In this document: piece after piece, positions 24,251-35,026 of the stretch
Numbering within the stretch: the stretch's first letter is position 1
Layout of the letters: every line of letters starts with the position of its first letter
Assembly (NCBI GenBank): GCA_028753945.1
Contig: JAPNXP010000018.1
Span: forward strand, 1,761,001-1,825,000
DNA: 64,000 bases
From: Hexactinellida sp. DTS-2022
Taxonomy: Eukaryota; Porifera; Hexactinellida
Direction: 5' to 3'
Made by a program: the position numbers and the translations under genes
Notes under the pieces: generated by a model
Database searches by the model: none
Seen by the model: only the letters and a program-made list of their open reading frames with translations
What the model was told of the DNA's origin: nothing

Positions 24251-25678
24251 ATGATGTCACGCCTCGCTTCCTCCTTACTCCCCATGTCCCGGTTCTGCCC
24301 CACCGCCTCTGCCAGCCCCTGTCGCTTGCAGACTGTGAGACGCATCAGCTTCTCTGGACAGGAGGTCACCACTCAGCACACGAGCAATCCCAAACCCAAG
24401 CCAGGGCCTGACAGTGCCCTAGCGTTCGGCTCTGTTACTACGGACCATATGTTCATGGCGGACTGGAAACTCGGAGAGGGTTGGAAGCGGCCCAGAATCG
24501 TTCCCTACCAGTCCCTGACGATCGACCCCACCGCTAAGGTGCTGCATTACGCGGCAGAGATATTCGAGGGAATGAAGGCGTACCTGGGAGACGACAAGAA
24601 GCTGCGACTCTTCCGCCCCATGAAGAATATGGATCGATTCTACAACTCTGCAGTCAAGACTGCTCTCCCTCTGTTCGACAAGTTTGAGCTCAAGGAATGC
24701 ATAAAGGTCAGTTGTATTATAATATTGTATTTCAGAGCATAGCTGTACCTACGGTATCTCTAGGCACTGCTGCAGGTGGAGAGAGACTGGGCCCCGGACA
24801 GGGAGGAGTGCTCTCTGTACATTCGCCCCGCCCTCATAGGAGTAGACCCGGGCCTGGGAGTGAGTGTGCCGGGTGCTGCTCTCCTATTTATAGTTTTAAG
24901 TCCGGTGGGCTCCTACTACGGGGGAGGGAGCTTCAGCGCTGTTAGTCTGTACGCTGACGAGAAGGCAGTGAGGGCCTGGCCGGGCGGAGCGGGGAGCAGC
25001 AAGCTGGGAGCAAATTACGCGCCAACAGTTGCGAGACAGGTCGAAGCAGCTGAGAATGGATGTGTACAGGTTTGTAGAAATGTAGCAAAATATAGAGACA
25101 TTACGTCATGCAGGAGTGTTTGAATATGTTTGCCATGTAAAGTAATGGCTCCTTAAATCATGAATCCATTAGTTCACTACTAAACACCTTCTAAATATAT
25201 ACAATAATGAATCTGCGATATTCGCTCGTTAGGAAGTCCTGTTTAGGTTCTCTGGCTGTTCGGAGCCGACAGCCAGCTCACAGAAGTGGGGACGATGAAC
25301 ATATTCGCTTTCTGGCAGAACCCGGAGGGAGAGAGGGAGGTGGTAACGCCTCCCCTCTCGGACATAATATTGCCGGGAGTGACCAGGGACTCCGTCATTC
25401 AATTGATTCGCTCCTGGAACACGGTGCCCGTGGTGGAGCGCAACTTCACGATGCAGGAAGTTAAGACCGCGGTGAGTGAGAACCGGATGCTGGGTCTGTT
25501 CGGGACCGGTACCGCTTGCGTGGTGAGTCCTGTCAAAGACATACTCTACGGCGGAGAGAGGATCCCGATCCCAACCATGGATAAGTCGCAAGAGGTGGTG
25601 CACCGGGTGTACAAGGAGCTAGCCGATATACACTATGGGAGGTCCAGTGCATTCTCTGAGTGGGTTGAAGTTGTGTAG
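24251..25678 (+). CDS. BCAT: Branched-chain amino acid aminotransferase, probably mitochondrial
   Basis: A PLP enzyme that moves the amino group of Leu, Ile and Val to 2-oxoglutarate. Exons 24251-24706, 24764-25069 and 25247-25678 join in phase to 397 residues (human BCAT2 392). The first ~40 residues are rich in Arg/Ser and lack acidic residues until GQE, as in a mitochondrial presequence. Conserved stretches include HYAAEIFEGMKAY, SLYIRPALIG, GGAGSSKLGANYAPTV with the PLP-binding Lys, EVGTMNIF and LPGVTRDSV. The redox CxxC centre of mammalian enzymes (CVVCP) reads CVVSP here, so the second cysteine is missing. Termination is TAG. Confidence 0.95.
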
Positions 25679-25977
25679 ACAGTTGAGCACCGTGGAGCTT
25701 TGAATACTGTAATATAACTAGGATAATATTATGTTAACAACCGACAAACTGCTCAGCAGCAGAATACACGGCACTTACACTTTTATCAATTGTTTTTACG
25801 GATAAATCACTTATTAATTATTCAGCGATATGTGTAACGAGCTTGTTGAATTTGTATGTTATTTATTTCATGTGTAATGAAATATTATATAGTATACTAT
25901 TCTGGGTTCATTGGCTCCCCAAATGTAATAACGTCTCATTTGTTTGGATCATTCCCAAAATTAAAAGTATAAACGTC
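25679..25977. other. Downstream region of BCAT
   Basis: AT-rich 3' flank without a gene. Confidence 0.5.
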
Positions 25978-26050
25978 AGGGACGTCGCCACGGGAGGGGG
26001 GGGCATAGGAGGGCAATGCCCCCCAATCCCCCCCCCCCCCCTGGTAAAAC
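25978..26050. repeat. G/C-tract transposon end (AGGGACGTCGCCACGGGAGG)
   Basis: Starts CAGGGACGTCGCCACGG followed by G-runs and then C-runs that can fold back. It resembles the other G-tract ends at 34365-34460 and 58187-58310. No partner end is identified. Confidence 0.4.
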
Positions 26051-26229
26051 ATTTTGCAACTATTTCATTCCTCTGATCCATCCCTGTACGAGCCTCCAAT
26101 TTTCCCCTGTACATTTGCCAAGATCCCTGGACACTCAAATATTTTTCTCGCTCGCTCGTCTAAGATGTAAATCTACACTTAGTATACTGAAATTGTATTG
26201 TTTTTCAAGATCTACATGCGATCATGTTA

Positions 26230-26567
26230 TTTAGTCTTATTCAGTTTGACATAAATCAAAATGATCAGTGATCACTTAGGAACGCAGAAAATTTTGATTA
26301 TATACAGAGAATCCCTGTTCGCTTGAATAGGGTGTTAAGTAGCGTTCGAATTCGGCTTATAACAAAGTGAATTATTTTATAATTAATTTTTTCTTGATTC
26401 ATTCAAAATCAAAAATTGATGTTTTTAACGGGTTGTGGATAATTTAAGATGTGTATTTATTATATAATTTTTGTCCTCAAAATGCATTATTGGTTAAATG
26501 AGTACATATTTTGCTTGGATTTAATGAATACATATTTTGCTTGGCTTTAAGCCCACCATACCATACT
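26230..26567. other. AT-rich intergenic DNA
   Basis: Contains a short direct repeat (AGTACATATTTTGCTTGGAT and AATACATATTTTGCTTGGCT, about 26500-26545). Nothing else recognised. Confidence 0.4.
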
Positions 26568-27222
26568 GCACCACTGGTGCCCAACTCAATTTTAACTGCG
26601 GGCCACATTGGTTCCTCAAATATTTAGGTGGTCCATAAAGGCCAATTGATAAATTTCAGATATATTAGGGAGAGATAGGCACGGTTGCCGTGGGAATGGA
26701 ATTTCCATTCCCATTCCCATCCCATTCCCATAGGAATCGTGTGGGAATCCCCATGGGGATCCCCATAGGAATCGTGTGGGAATCCCCATGGGGATCCCCA
26801 TAGGAATTCTGTGGGAATCCCCATGGGATCCCCATAAGGAATCCCATAGGGGAGTATAATATACATACGTATACATAAAAAACAATTTAATTACTAAAGC
26901 AGATTCGTATCAATAGTAAAGCCTATATTAATTAAGGATGGCCTAATGAAACCATATTCGAATATCCCATGGGAATTCCCACAGGATTCCTATGGGGATC
27001 CCCACAGGGGAAAATCTGATTCCCATTCCCATGGGTATGGGGATCCCCATGGGAATTCCAATACCCACGGCAACTCTGGCTCAGATAGGTTTGGGTGTCA
27101 AAGCGGAAATAGAACAGAAAAGGTTAAGAAACACATCTAAAATCATTACAGACTACATAAAATGATCAAAAATATGAACCGGATTAAATTTTCGCGGGCC
27201 GATGTTGGGCACCCCTGCCATC
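26568..27222. mobile_element. hAT-type element with CAGGGGTGCCCAAC ends hosting a minisatellite-like insert
   Basis: Left end CACTGGTGCCCAAC then GCGGGCCA; right end, reversed, CAGGGGTGCCCAAC then CGGCCCGCGAA. Such ends are typical of Charlie-type hAT elements. A second inverted-repeat element (26669-27090) lies inside. No clear 8-bp duplication is seen, probably because the left end is diverged. Confidence 0.55.
26669..27090. repeat. GGGGATCCCCAT palindromic word array between TTGCCGTGGG ends
   Basis: Ends TTGCCGTGGGAATGG (26683 on) and, reversed, AGTTGCCGTGGGTATTGG (to 27085). The left half has a roughly 41-bp repeated unit made of TGGGAATCCCCATGGGGATC, with variants on the right half in opposite orientation. 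All three frames on both strands are open by chance through the repeat; they are not genes. Confidence 0.65.
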
Positions 27223-27973
27223 ACGATGCAACTTTGTTACATCGTGTATGTTAATTTTTTCATGCAACATTATTGCATTGTGATGTTGAAATGTTGCATG
27301 GAAATATGGAACTTCAATACATGTTTTTCAGATTATTTTCGTTTGCATTCTATCATTTTTTGACCTTCTCAAACAATTGGAGAATTCACATGTTCATGAC
27401 TTTCTAGAATACTCAAATCTCCCTTATCCGGGCACTCTCGTGACTCGTCAGGAGGGTGCCCGTAACTGGGAATTTTCCGGATCTCAGAAATACAATGGCT
27501 ACTACATGAACTCGGAGCTTTGTGTATAAATTTAATTTAATTCTTGCTTTCTTGGTACTCTTAATTAAGCGCGGTTAAAAACCACTGATCGTATGCTGCA
27601 TATTATTTTCCTATAAATAGTACTTATCGTTAGTTATCCACGACCAGTTAACGACCGTTTTTTTTATTTTTGAATGGATCTAGGAAATATGATTAGACAC
27701 TGGGATTGCACATGTACTAGCCATTGTATTTCTGAGATCAAATGCAGTTCTAACTACGTGCCCAGAACTATTCTTAGTTCTGGGCAGCCTTCGGACGACA
27801 GTGCTCGAATGAAGAAGTTTTGAGTAATATATTGCCCCCCCCCAAATATAAAACTCAATAACCTTTTTCACTAATTTTCCTAATCTTTATACATATACAC
27901 ACCCTTCTCAAAAATATAATGAAACACATTGTTTATTTCGTTAAACCAATAGCATTCTATATAGAATTTACTT
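27223..27973. other. Intergenic with one partial repeat end
   Basis: Around 27420-27490 the words TTATCCGGGCACTCTC and GAGGGTGCCCGTAACTGGGA form an imperfect inverted pair resembling the CAGT-type MITE ends. No gene is supported; a 63-codon minus-strand frame here looks like background. Confidence 0.4.
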
Positions 27974-28102
27974 ATCCACCGATCGTCGGCGTTTGTATTA
28001 AATAACCTCGCTACTTTCTACCGATTGTGTTTTTTATAAACAAAAAAACAATCGGTAGAAAGTAGCGAGGTTTTTTAATACAAACGCCGATGATCGGTGG
28101 AT
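27974..28102. repeat. Near-perfect palindrome, 55-bp stem and ~19-nt loop
   Basis: The left arm starts ATCCACCGATCGTCGGCGTT at 27974. The right arm ends with the matching AACGCCGATGATCGGTGGAT at 28102. I count two mismatches across about 55 paired positions. The loop is GTTTTTTATAAACAAAAAA. No TA or 8-bp duplication was found next to it. If transcribed it would form one long hairpin, so a fold-back MITE or a small-RNA precursor are both possible. Confidence 0.85.
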
Positions 28103-28189
28103 GAGTAGACTCTTCTATATAATAAGGCAATGACATTATGTATTGATATCCATGGTCCAGGATTTTAATAGGGTGCCTTTGCTTTAGTT

Positions 28190-28752
28190 CAGGGGTGCCC
28201 AACCTGTGATTCGCGAATCAAATGTGATTCTTTTCCTGAAAAATATGATTCGCGAAACATTTGCTTCTTATTTTAATATACTATAATTTTTGAAAACAGC
28301 ATTTTACTTATTTTATCGTAAATACAATTATTATTGAATACAGTTAAAATTGATGATTCTACAAATATAATTAAGTTATTTCAATATTTTAAATCGTTCG
28401 TTTATTTCTTCCAAAAATCTTTGAGTAACTATTGTAACTTTATTCATGGAAGTCAAGGAAGATTGTGTGAGCGAAAATATATTTTGTTGGTATTTCTTTA
28501 CAACATTTAATGGACTCATTGACAATTTTGTATCCAATTGCAAGCAGTATCAACCATCACATTGATAAGAATTATATATTATTTATTTATTATAATAAAT
28601 ATATTAGAAATACATTTGATAACACCTGCTTTTTGTTTATTAATATTATTTGTTAATTAGGGGGTTTATGGAACCTCATTGTGGTCTATGATTCGAAAAT
28701 TATATATCATTTGAAATGTGATTCACCACATGAGAAAGGTTGGGCAGCCCTG
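28190..28752. mobile_element. Non-autonomous hAT element, CAGGGGTGCCCAACCT ends
   Basis: Inverted ends CAGGGGTGCCCAACCT and, reversed, CAGGGCTGCCCAACCT, flanked by an exact 8-bp duplication CTTTAGTT (28182-28189 and 28753-28760). Subterminal words TGTGATTC and GATTCGCGAATC repeat near both ends. The interior is AT-rich and non-coding. Confidence 0.88.
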
Positions 28753-28760
28753 CTTTAGTT

Positions 28761-29084
28761 GTTTCACGTATAATGCTAAGTTAGAGCATTTACAATATTT
28801 ATGGAAACTTGATTGTACAGAACTTTTTTGCTTATTAATCAATTATCACGAGGCTCTGAGCATTCTAAAAGTAATTGTTTCTCAACTTTCTGATTAAAAG
28901 CAATTTATATGCTAGATTTCTATATTTATATCACAAGCGAACAATTGTTTACGATCCATTGGAGTAACACAGAATAGGGCAAATAATATGATTACATTAA
29001 GTATTATAATACACTAAGTAAGTAATACGTATTTTTTAATTATAATTATATATGTATTTGCTGTGAGCAGCTGCAGCTGAGAAA
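28761..29084. other. Upstream region of COPS3
   Basis: AT-rich with no gene. It should contain the COPS3 promoter. Confidence 0.5.
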
Positions 29085-30850
29085 ATGTCGATTGACAAGT
29101 TCGCGAGTGAAATCCGTTCCCTGTGCGACCAGGAGCGGTACAGACAGGTGCTGGAGCTGTTTGACAGATCCAAGGAGTTGATCCTGAGGGTGAGAGAGAA
29201 CCCCGAGGCAGCCATGAAGCAATTCAACCCTTCCAAGTACACCATGGGCTACCTGCTGGCGCTCAAATTCAAGCTGGAGACCAACGCGGGGGACCCGGAG
29301 GTGTTCCTGCAGCAGATGAGTCACCTGGCCGAGGTCTTCCACGTGGAGCAGGCGAGGAGGGTGATTGACATTCTAGCGTTTGCGTTCCACATTCTCACAA
29401 GCATCCTGGTGGACAGACGACAGCCGCAGAGAGGGCTGCTGCCGCTGCTCACCGCCATCCGGCGCCTGCGGGAGTCCCCCTCCCACCTGACCAGTCTGCA
29501 CGCGGACTACCTGTGTCTCTGTCTGGCGGGCAGGAACCTGCAGGCCGCGCTCTGTCTGCTGGACACAGACGTTATCAACATCAACTACGAGGTACTACCT
29601 GTTGCTTAGTATTGGATCAGTTACTACTTTAATGCTAGGGCGCCTCGTTTGACTCCCGCTCGTTCCTCCTCTACTTCTACTACGGAGGGTATGTGTACGC
29701 CGCCCTCAAGAAGTTCCCACGAGCCCTGTACTTCCTAGAGGTGTGTCTCACCACTCCCTCCATGGGCATCAGCGCGATTCAGGTAGAGGCGTATAAGAAG
29801 TACGTGCTGGTGTCTCTGCTGGTGCACGGCAAGCTCTCGCCGCTCCCCAAGTATACCAGCCACGTCATAGAGCGCTACATACGGAACCTCACGACCGTGT
29901 ACAACGAGCTGGCTAACGGCTACGTGCGCGACAAGAAGCCGCTGCAGGAGATGCAGAGGGTGCTCAAGTCACATGGCGAGGAGTTCCTCAAGGATCAGAA
30001 CTATGGACTGGTAACGAACTAGTATAGAAACCGTAATTAGCCAATCAGGACACTTAATGGGTGTGAGATTTGACAAATATTGGTCTTCATTAAAATTGGT
30101 GGACTTATTTATAATAGTTAATTGTTTCGCCTGCAGACACTGTTAAAATTCTGTACAATTTATAAACCAAAATACTAAATAAGTTAATACCGTACTCATT
30201 CGAATAAGCAATTTCCGACGCTTGTTGATCCTATCGTGACACACAGGGTTTATCCAGGCGAGCAATTTTGAAAGGAAACTTTTCTTGGCGAGCGAATATT
30301 GAGAGATGCTCCCATAGACTTAATACAAATTGAGTATTTTAGGCGCGTGTGAGCGAGCTTAAAACTAAATCTAGGCGCGTAGAATAATTTGCCGGATTAA
30401 AGCCTTGTGACAACCATACCAGTCGGCTATTTAACTAACTCGCCCTGACAGGTAAAGCAGTGCTTCGCTAGTCTCGTGAAGCGTTCTATCCAGCGGCTGA
30501 CAAAGACGTTCGTGACTCTGTCTCTGAAAGACCTGTCTGAGCGCGTGGGGCTCGAGGGGGGCCCTCAGGAGGCGGAGCGGTACCTGCTGCAGATGATAGA
30601 GGCGGGAGAGATACACGCGTCCATCGACCAGACGCAGGGAATGATATCTTTCCAGGACGAGCAGCTGCTCGACGGACAGATTGTGCAGGAGCTGGAGAGG
30701 GAGCTGCGGGACTGCATGTTCCTCGGAGAGATGCTGAAAGCGACGAATAAGAATCTGAGCAAGGACCAGAAGTATGTTAGGAAGTCTAAGTCGGGGTCTT
30801 CTGGCCCCAGCTTCGAGGACTCCTCGATAAAAGAGATTCTCTCCGTATGA
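29085..30850 (+). CDS. COPS3: COP9 signalosome subunit 3
   Basis: Subunit of the COP9 signalosome, which removes NEDD8 from cullin-RING ubiquitin ligases. Exons 29085-29591, 29639-30010 and 30452-30850 join in phase to 425 residues (human 423). The N-terminal helical repeats begin MSIDKFASEIRSL. Exon two carries FLLYFYYGGYVYAALKK, and exon three the PCI/winged-helix part (TLSLKDLSERVGL, IEAGEIHASIDQTQGMISF). The C-terminal tail is Ser/Lys-rich as in the family. The second intron (30011-30451) contains a GCGCG-type dispersed repeat. The start ATG at 29085 gives the expected N-terminus. Confidence 0.95.
30247..30400. repeat. GCGCG-type dispersed repeat, second copy, in COPS3 intron
   Basis: Matches the interior of 18040-18225 (AATTTTGAAAGGAAACTT, GAGAGATGCTCCCATAG, AATACAAATTGAGTATT, GGCGCGTGTG). 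Its palindromic ends are mostly lost. Confidence 0.65.
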
Positions 30851-31033
30851 TTGAGACTGTAGTTCGTGAGTGAATTAGCAGATGTATTCTATTTTATTTT
30901 TGATTGAAGAAACAAGTAACATATAGAAACCTATGTTAGCTTGTTAGACATACATTATAATATGGGACTTGTGCATTTTGAGTAACTTACTCAAAATAAT
31001 TAATTTTCATTAACATTGGGATAAAGACAAATA

Positions 31034-31371
31034 CAGTCAACTCCCGTTATAACCAAGTCGGAGTCCGTCATTCAATGGTCCGGAAATCCTTCTATCTTAT
31101 TAACTTATTAAAACTTCGGTTACAACGAAATGGATATAACGAAATTCCGCTTATAACGAAGTCATTTAAATCCCATATAGCCTCTAAGCTATTGATTTTA
31201 CTCCGGTTATAACGAAATCCGTTTATAATGAACTTACAACGAAATCCAACTTGTAATGAACTCTTTTAAGATCGAACTCCGCTTATAACGAACTGAAGTT
31301 ATAACAAACTCCGCTTATAACGAAATTAAACTACAGTCCAGAAGCACTTCGTTATAACGGGAGTTTGACTG
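31034..31371. mobile_element. TA-flanked MITE with long internal TTATAACGAA repeats (Tigger/pogo type)
   Basis: Ends CAGTCAACTCCCGTTATAAC and, reversed, CAGTCAAACTCCCGTTATAA, directly flanked by TA (31032-31033 and 31372-31373). The interior consists of many TCCGCTTATAACGAA words. These ends are typical of Tigger/pogo-derived non-autonomous elements. No coding. Confidence 0.85.
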
Positions 31372-31779
31372 TAGTGCATAAATAGGATTAGTTTGCATGA
31401 GTTTACGCTTTATGCAATCAAATTTTACATGACCAGCGGAACTGTACGGATTGTATCATCTTCCGAGTATTCATTAATACTTTTTTTGCACATCGAATAC
31501 GTACTCTGAGAATGCTCTGTACTTTACGCATTTTGCTAGTAATTTGCTCGGTCATAGGCGAACTTGCTATTAGAGGAACAGAATTTTAACATGTTCGCTT
31601 GGGGACTCTTGCTAATTCCTGCAATTATTTATAATGAACTATAAATACGCTTGACCATAATTATATAAATGTATTACCTTATGCCCGCTCTGTATCTATC
31701 TTGTTATGAAATGTACTTTAATATTCCTGTGCTAGCCCGCAGTGGTCAGATAATACACTCCGTGATTTCAGGAATCAGT
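31372..31779. other. Upstream region of the VAT1-like gene
   Basis: An in-frame extension upstream of 31780 exists from 31669, but a pyrimidine/AG site at 31761-31771 suggests a splice acceptor in the 5' untranslated region, so the extension is probably not translated. Confidence 0.45.
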
Positions 31780-32961
31780 ATGGCGGAATCAAACATATCC
31801 ACTGATGCTTCCAGTAGCATTCCCAAAACATGTCCGGCCATATTTCTGACTGGAACTTCAAGCGTAAACAAGTTGGTTGTCCAGGAGAGAACTCTCCCAG
31901 AGCTCCCCCCGAATAAGATATTTGTTCAGATCAAAGCCTGCGGACTTAACTTCAAAGAGCTGATGGAGCGAATGGGTATTCCAGGGAGTGCTGGCGCTAA
32001 ATCAAAGCTTCCCTACGTAATGGGGTTTGAAGGGGCCGGGGTGGTTCTGAAATTGGGCAGCGAAGTGAAGACAGAAAGTATCAAGGTAGGCACTCGCGTG
32101 TGTGTCGTTGGTAGCGAACTTTGGAGCAATTTTGCTATTGTGGATCCCAATTTCTCGTTTCCTATTCCGGACAGCATGCCGTTCGAGGAGGCAGCCGCCT
32201 TCCCGGTTGTCTACCTGACGGCCTACATGATGCTGTTCGAGCAGGCACAGCTGCGGCCCGGCATGTCCGTGCTGGTGCACATGGTGGCGGGCGGCGTGGG
32301 AACAGCTGCGGTGCAGCTCTGCAGAACCGTGCCTGACGTCACTATATTCGGCACCTGCTCTGCATCCAAGCACGAGCGAATGAAGGAACTGGGCGTTGAC
32401 CATCTGATAGACTACCGCACTGAGGACTATGCTCAGGAAGTGAAGCGGATCTCCCCTAGGGGAGTAGACATTATCCTAGAGCCCCTAGGAGGCCCGGACT
32501 TCAAAAAGTCCTATGATCTCCTAGACCAACTGGGTCATATCATTTCTTTCGGGTTCGCAAATGCGGTCACAGGCGACCAGAGGAGCTACTACACGCTGAT
32601 GAAGAACTGGCTGCAGTGGAAGAACGTGAATACGCTTAACATGATGTCAGAGAACCGAACTGTGAGTGGGTTCCATCTGCTCTACGTCTCTCTTGCCAGA
32701 ATTGATAAAGTAATCGCGGCTGTCAAGCACTTGAACGACCTGTACACGACTGGGAAAATAAAGCCGCTTATTGACTCTGTGCATGGGTTTTCTAAGATAG
32801 GAACTGCTATTGTGAGGATGAATTCTCGACAGAACATCGGTAAGGTTGTTATTGTGCCTGATGAAGAAGTCGCAAAGACTGAGGGGAATGACGAAGGAAC
32901 TCCAAACGTGGCTAGCTGGGACAAGCAGGAAGAAGCTACTACTACGAAATCGAGCATATAA
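31780..32961 (+). CDS. VAT1: VAT1-like synaptic vesicle membrane protein / NADPH quinone-type reductase
   Basis: A zinc-free medium-chain dehydrogenase/reductase; vertebrate VAT1 binds NADPH and acts at vesicle and mitochondrial membranes. From ATG 31780 the intronless frame gives 393 residues, equal to human VAT1. The N-terminal GroES-like fold has CGLNFKELMERMGI and GFEGAGVV. The Rossmann nucleotide site is VAGGVGTAAVQL, followed by the VAT1-type IDYRTEDY, GVDIILEPLGG and FHLLY. The C-terminus (SIHGFSKIG-like, then a Glu/Thr-rich tail) also fits VAT1. Stop is TAA. Confidence 0.9.
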   Translation: MAESNISTDASSSIPKTCPAIFLTGTSSVNKLVVQERTLPELPPNKIFVQIKACGLNFKELMERMGIPGSAGAKSKLPYVMGFEGAGVVLKLGSEVKTESIKVGTRVCVVGSELWSNFAIVDPNFSFPIPDSMPFEEAAAFPVVYLTAYMMLFEQAQLRPGMSVLVHMVAGGVGTAAVQLCRTVPDVTIFGTCSASKHERMKELGVDHLIDYRTEDYAQEVKRISPRGVDIILEPLGGPDFKKSYDLLDQLGHIISFGFANAVTGDQRSYYTLMKNWLQWKNVNTLNMMSENRTVSGFHLLYVSLARIDKVIAAVKHLNDLYTTGKIKPLIDSVHGFSKIGTAIVRMNSRQNIGKVVIVPDEEVAKTEGNDEGTPNVASWDKQEEATTTKSSI

Positions 32962-33403
32962 TCCTTAACTCGATTTAGTTTAGTTATATTCATGTTATTT
33001 TGTGGTAAAATATCAAAATTTTCTAGATATTTCAGATTTTATAGTTGGACTGCTGTATTTATATTATAGTCTGGAATCTGGATTATATAGTAAATGGTAT
33101 TTTATTCACAGTTCCTTCATAAATTATTAGCTTGTTATTTTGTATACTACAAGAAATATATACTATTACTATTAGACAATTTAAAATGAGCAGGTATGAT
33201 AGAAATGCTGTTTTAACAGCCAATTTTGCTATCAGCTGTTATCAGCTAACATTTAACAGTTAACCTTTCCTCCCCCAAGTATTTGGTCTCAAATGAACAT
33301 TTACCGTTTTGTACAAGCAGTTTAGCTAGTAACAGCAAGTGTTTGTTCTTAATAAATTACTAAGTTAGCTGCCGTTAACTGTTATAATTTGCTATTAACA
33401 GCA
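32962..33403. other. AT-rich intergenic DNA with AACAGTTAACAG words
   Basis: Between 33210 and 33400 many short AACAG/CTGTTA inverted words occur, and similar ones at 33925-33980. This looks like an eroded inverted-repeat element around the ACCGG MITE. No gene. Confidence 0.4.
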
Positions 33404-33712
33404 ACCCGGACCCGACCGGTGCAGTTGGAAATTTGACCCGACCCGACCGGCCGGTCGACCGGTCAATCATAGCTAGCAATAATTTATGAATAATAGAATA
33501 AGAATCTACTGTAGTGTCATGTCATATAATTTAGGAATAAATATTATGGCCTTAGACCATTTAAGGAAGCCTCCTTTAAGACTACTAAGCTCTCAAGGGC
33601 TATTGGAGTCAGATTCAATCAAAACAAATTATGACATTATGATATCGAATAGATCATATAGAGTTCTCGACCGGCCGGTCAAAATTACGACCGTTCGACC
33701 GGGTCCGTCTCT
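33404..33712. repeat. ACCGGTCGGG-array MITE, one end lost
   Basis: Shares the CCCGACCGG arrays, the central AATCATAGCTAGCAATAATT and the ATATCGAATAGATCATATAG section with 48964-49210 and 57331-57589. The right end still reads GGGTCCGTCTCTG; the left CAGAGA end is missing. A 79-codon frame inside is not a gene. Confidence 0.8.
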
Positions 33713-34364
33713 GGTCTGCACTTAACAGCAGGGCTTTTCCACCCCTGAAATGTGTTAAATACTTTGCATACTATAAACTAAAAGCTCGCATCAATAATTA
33801 CATAAACAGAATAATTATATAAATATCTGTAGACAATAGTTTTGGTTATTTCTTACAAATAAATTAGTTTAGAGATGTACCTATCACATAAAGCTCGTAA
33901 ACAGGGCTGGGTATAGCAACTGCTGTTAACATTTAACAACGAATTTGGAGCTGTTAACAAATAAATGGGCTGTTACCAGGACAATTTAAGCTTCTATTAT
34001 CTACATTTTACTACCAGTCTTCCTATTGAATGTGCAACGAATTAACAAAGTTACCTTGTGGTAGAATACTTTTGTTGTCTTCATCCTGGTAAGAAATTTA
34101 TTATTGGGATTTATGCAGAATATAATGGCGTTACAAATATATATCCCTTTGTCCTCACATTTCTTAGTAATTTATATTACCAAACCATGAATTTTACTAA
34201 CTAATCATGGAATGCGTAGTATTTAATTATATGATACTCGGTTGGGGAGGAAGTTATAAAGAAACCAGACCCACTCCTAGACAGCCTGACCCGCTTTACA
34301 AATACGTACATGGTTCAGTGATTGGCATAAACATTTGAGAAGCGACCCCTTCCACGATCCAAAC
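33713..34364. other. AT-rich intergenic DNA
   Basis: Contains further AACAG/TTGTTAAC words near 33925-33980, otherwise nothing recognised. Confidence 0.4.
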
Positions 34365-34460
34365 AGTGGCGGTCCTAGGGGGGCATCCGGGGAAATGCCC
34401 GGCCCCAGCCCGGTTTGTTATTACAATAGCACGGGGCACGCCCCGGATTTATACTAAAAG
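34365..34460. repeat. G-tract transposon end (CAGTGGCGGTCCTAGGGGGG)
   Basis: Starts CAGTGGCGGTCCTAGG and is followed by GCCCGG/CCGGGC words that fold back. Same family type as 58187 and 39684 (CAGTGGCGTAT). Only one end is recognisable. Confidence 0.5.
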
Positions 34461-34619
34461 CCCCCTCCTGCCCGGGCTGGCAAGATCCTGCGACGGTCCC
34501 TGCTTCCATTACCCCTGCGCTGTAACACCCGTAAATATAGTAGTTATTTATAAAGACTGTTTAATAGATCATTTAGGTTATATAAAGGACAATTATAAGT
34601 GCTTTGACACCATATTTAT

Positions 34620-34922
34620 TTAAATAGATGTTCCCTGGTTATTAATGATCGAGACAACTTGATTTGGTAACCATATTACAAATTTGGGAACCAAAAGATC
34701 ACCTTTCGCTTTAATATAATTATCACAACGAATACAGGATGGTTTAGGTGAGTCATCTATTTCTCTAACAAAAGCGATTATTTGCTTTATCCCAATCATG
34801 GCATACAGTTCTTTCAGGCCAGAATCCAGCTGATTCAGGTCTCCTGTCTCAAAATAAATATAAATATAAACCCTGTTATTCCAGTTATATGCAACACATA
34901 TTTGGTTAATTAATGGCTTCAT
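34620..34922 (-). CDS. Small hypothetical protein, divergent from KTI12
   Basis: A 100-residue frame with ATG at 34920-34922, head to head with KTI12 and 104 bp from it, so they could share a promoter. The protein is rich in Ile/Val with a Cys pair (CIRCDN) and no signal peptide or clear transmembrane helix. I do not recognise it. The length is well above neighbouring background frames, but no family match supports it. Confidence 0.4.
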   Translation of the reverse strand: MKPLINQICVAYNWNNRVYIYIYFETGDLNQLDSGLKELYAMIGIKQIIAFVREIDDSPKPSCIRCDNYIKAKGDLLVPKFVIWLPNQVVSIINNQGTSI

Positions 34923-35026
34923 TTTAAACTAGATAAGGTGAGAGATTTAATGCGTGACGGCGTAAAAATCTTAATATAACTGTAAAAATATGCTAGTAGT
35001 CACTCAGACTGCTATTAGAGACTATA

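Noticed and set aside
26616-27140. Several overlapping open frames on both strands, Gly/Ile/Pro-rich
   Set aside because: They run through the GGGGATCCCCAT array; a repeated unit without stops gives open frames in many phases at once. No start context or domain.
29036-29342. Minus-strand frames opposite COPS3 exon one
   Set aside because: Antisense shadows of a well-supported conserved exon.
31669-31779. N-terminal extension of the VAT1-like protein
   Set aside because: The extension is Tyr/Leu-rich and unlike the family, and a likely splice acceptor lies just before ATG 31780, which gives the family length.
33486-33725. 79-codon plus-strand frame
   Set aside because: It lies across the ACCGG MITE and its flanks, is not shared in frame with the other two copies, and has no recognisable domain.
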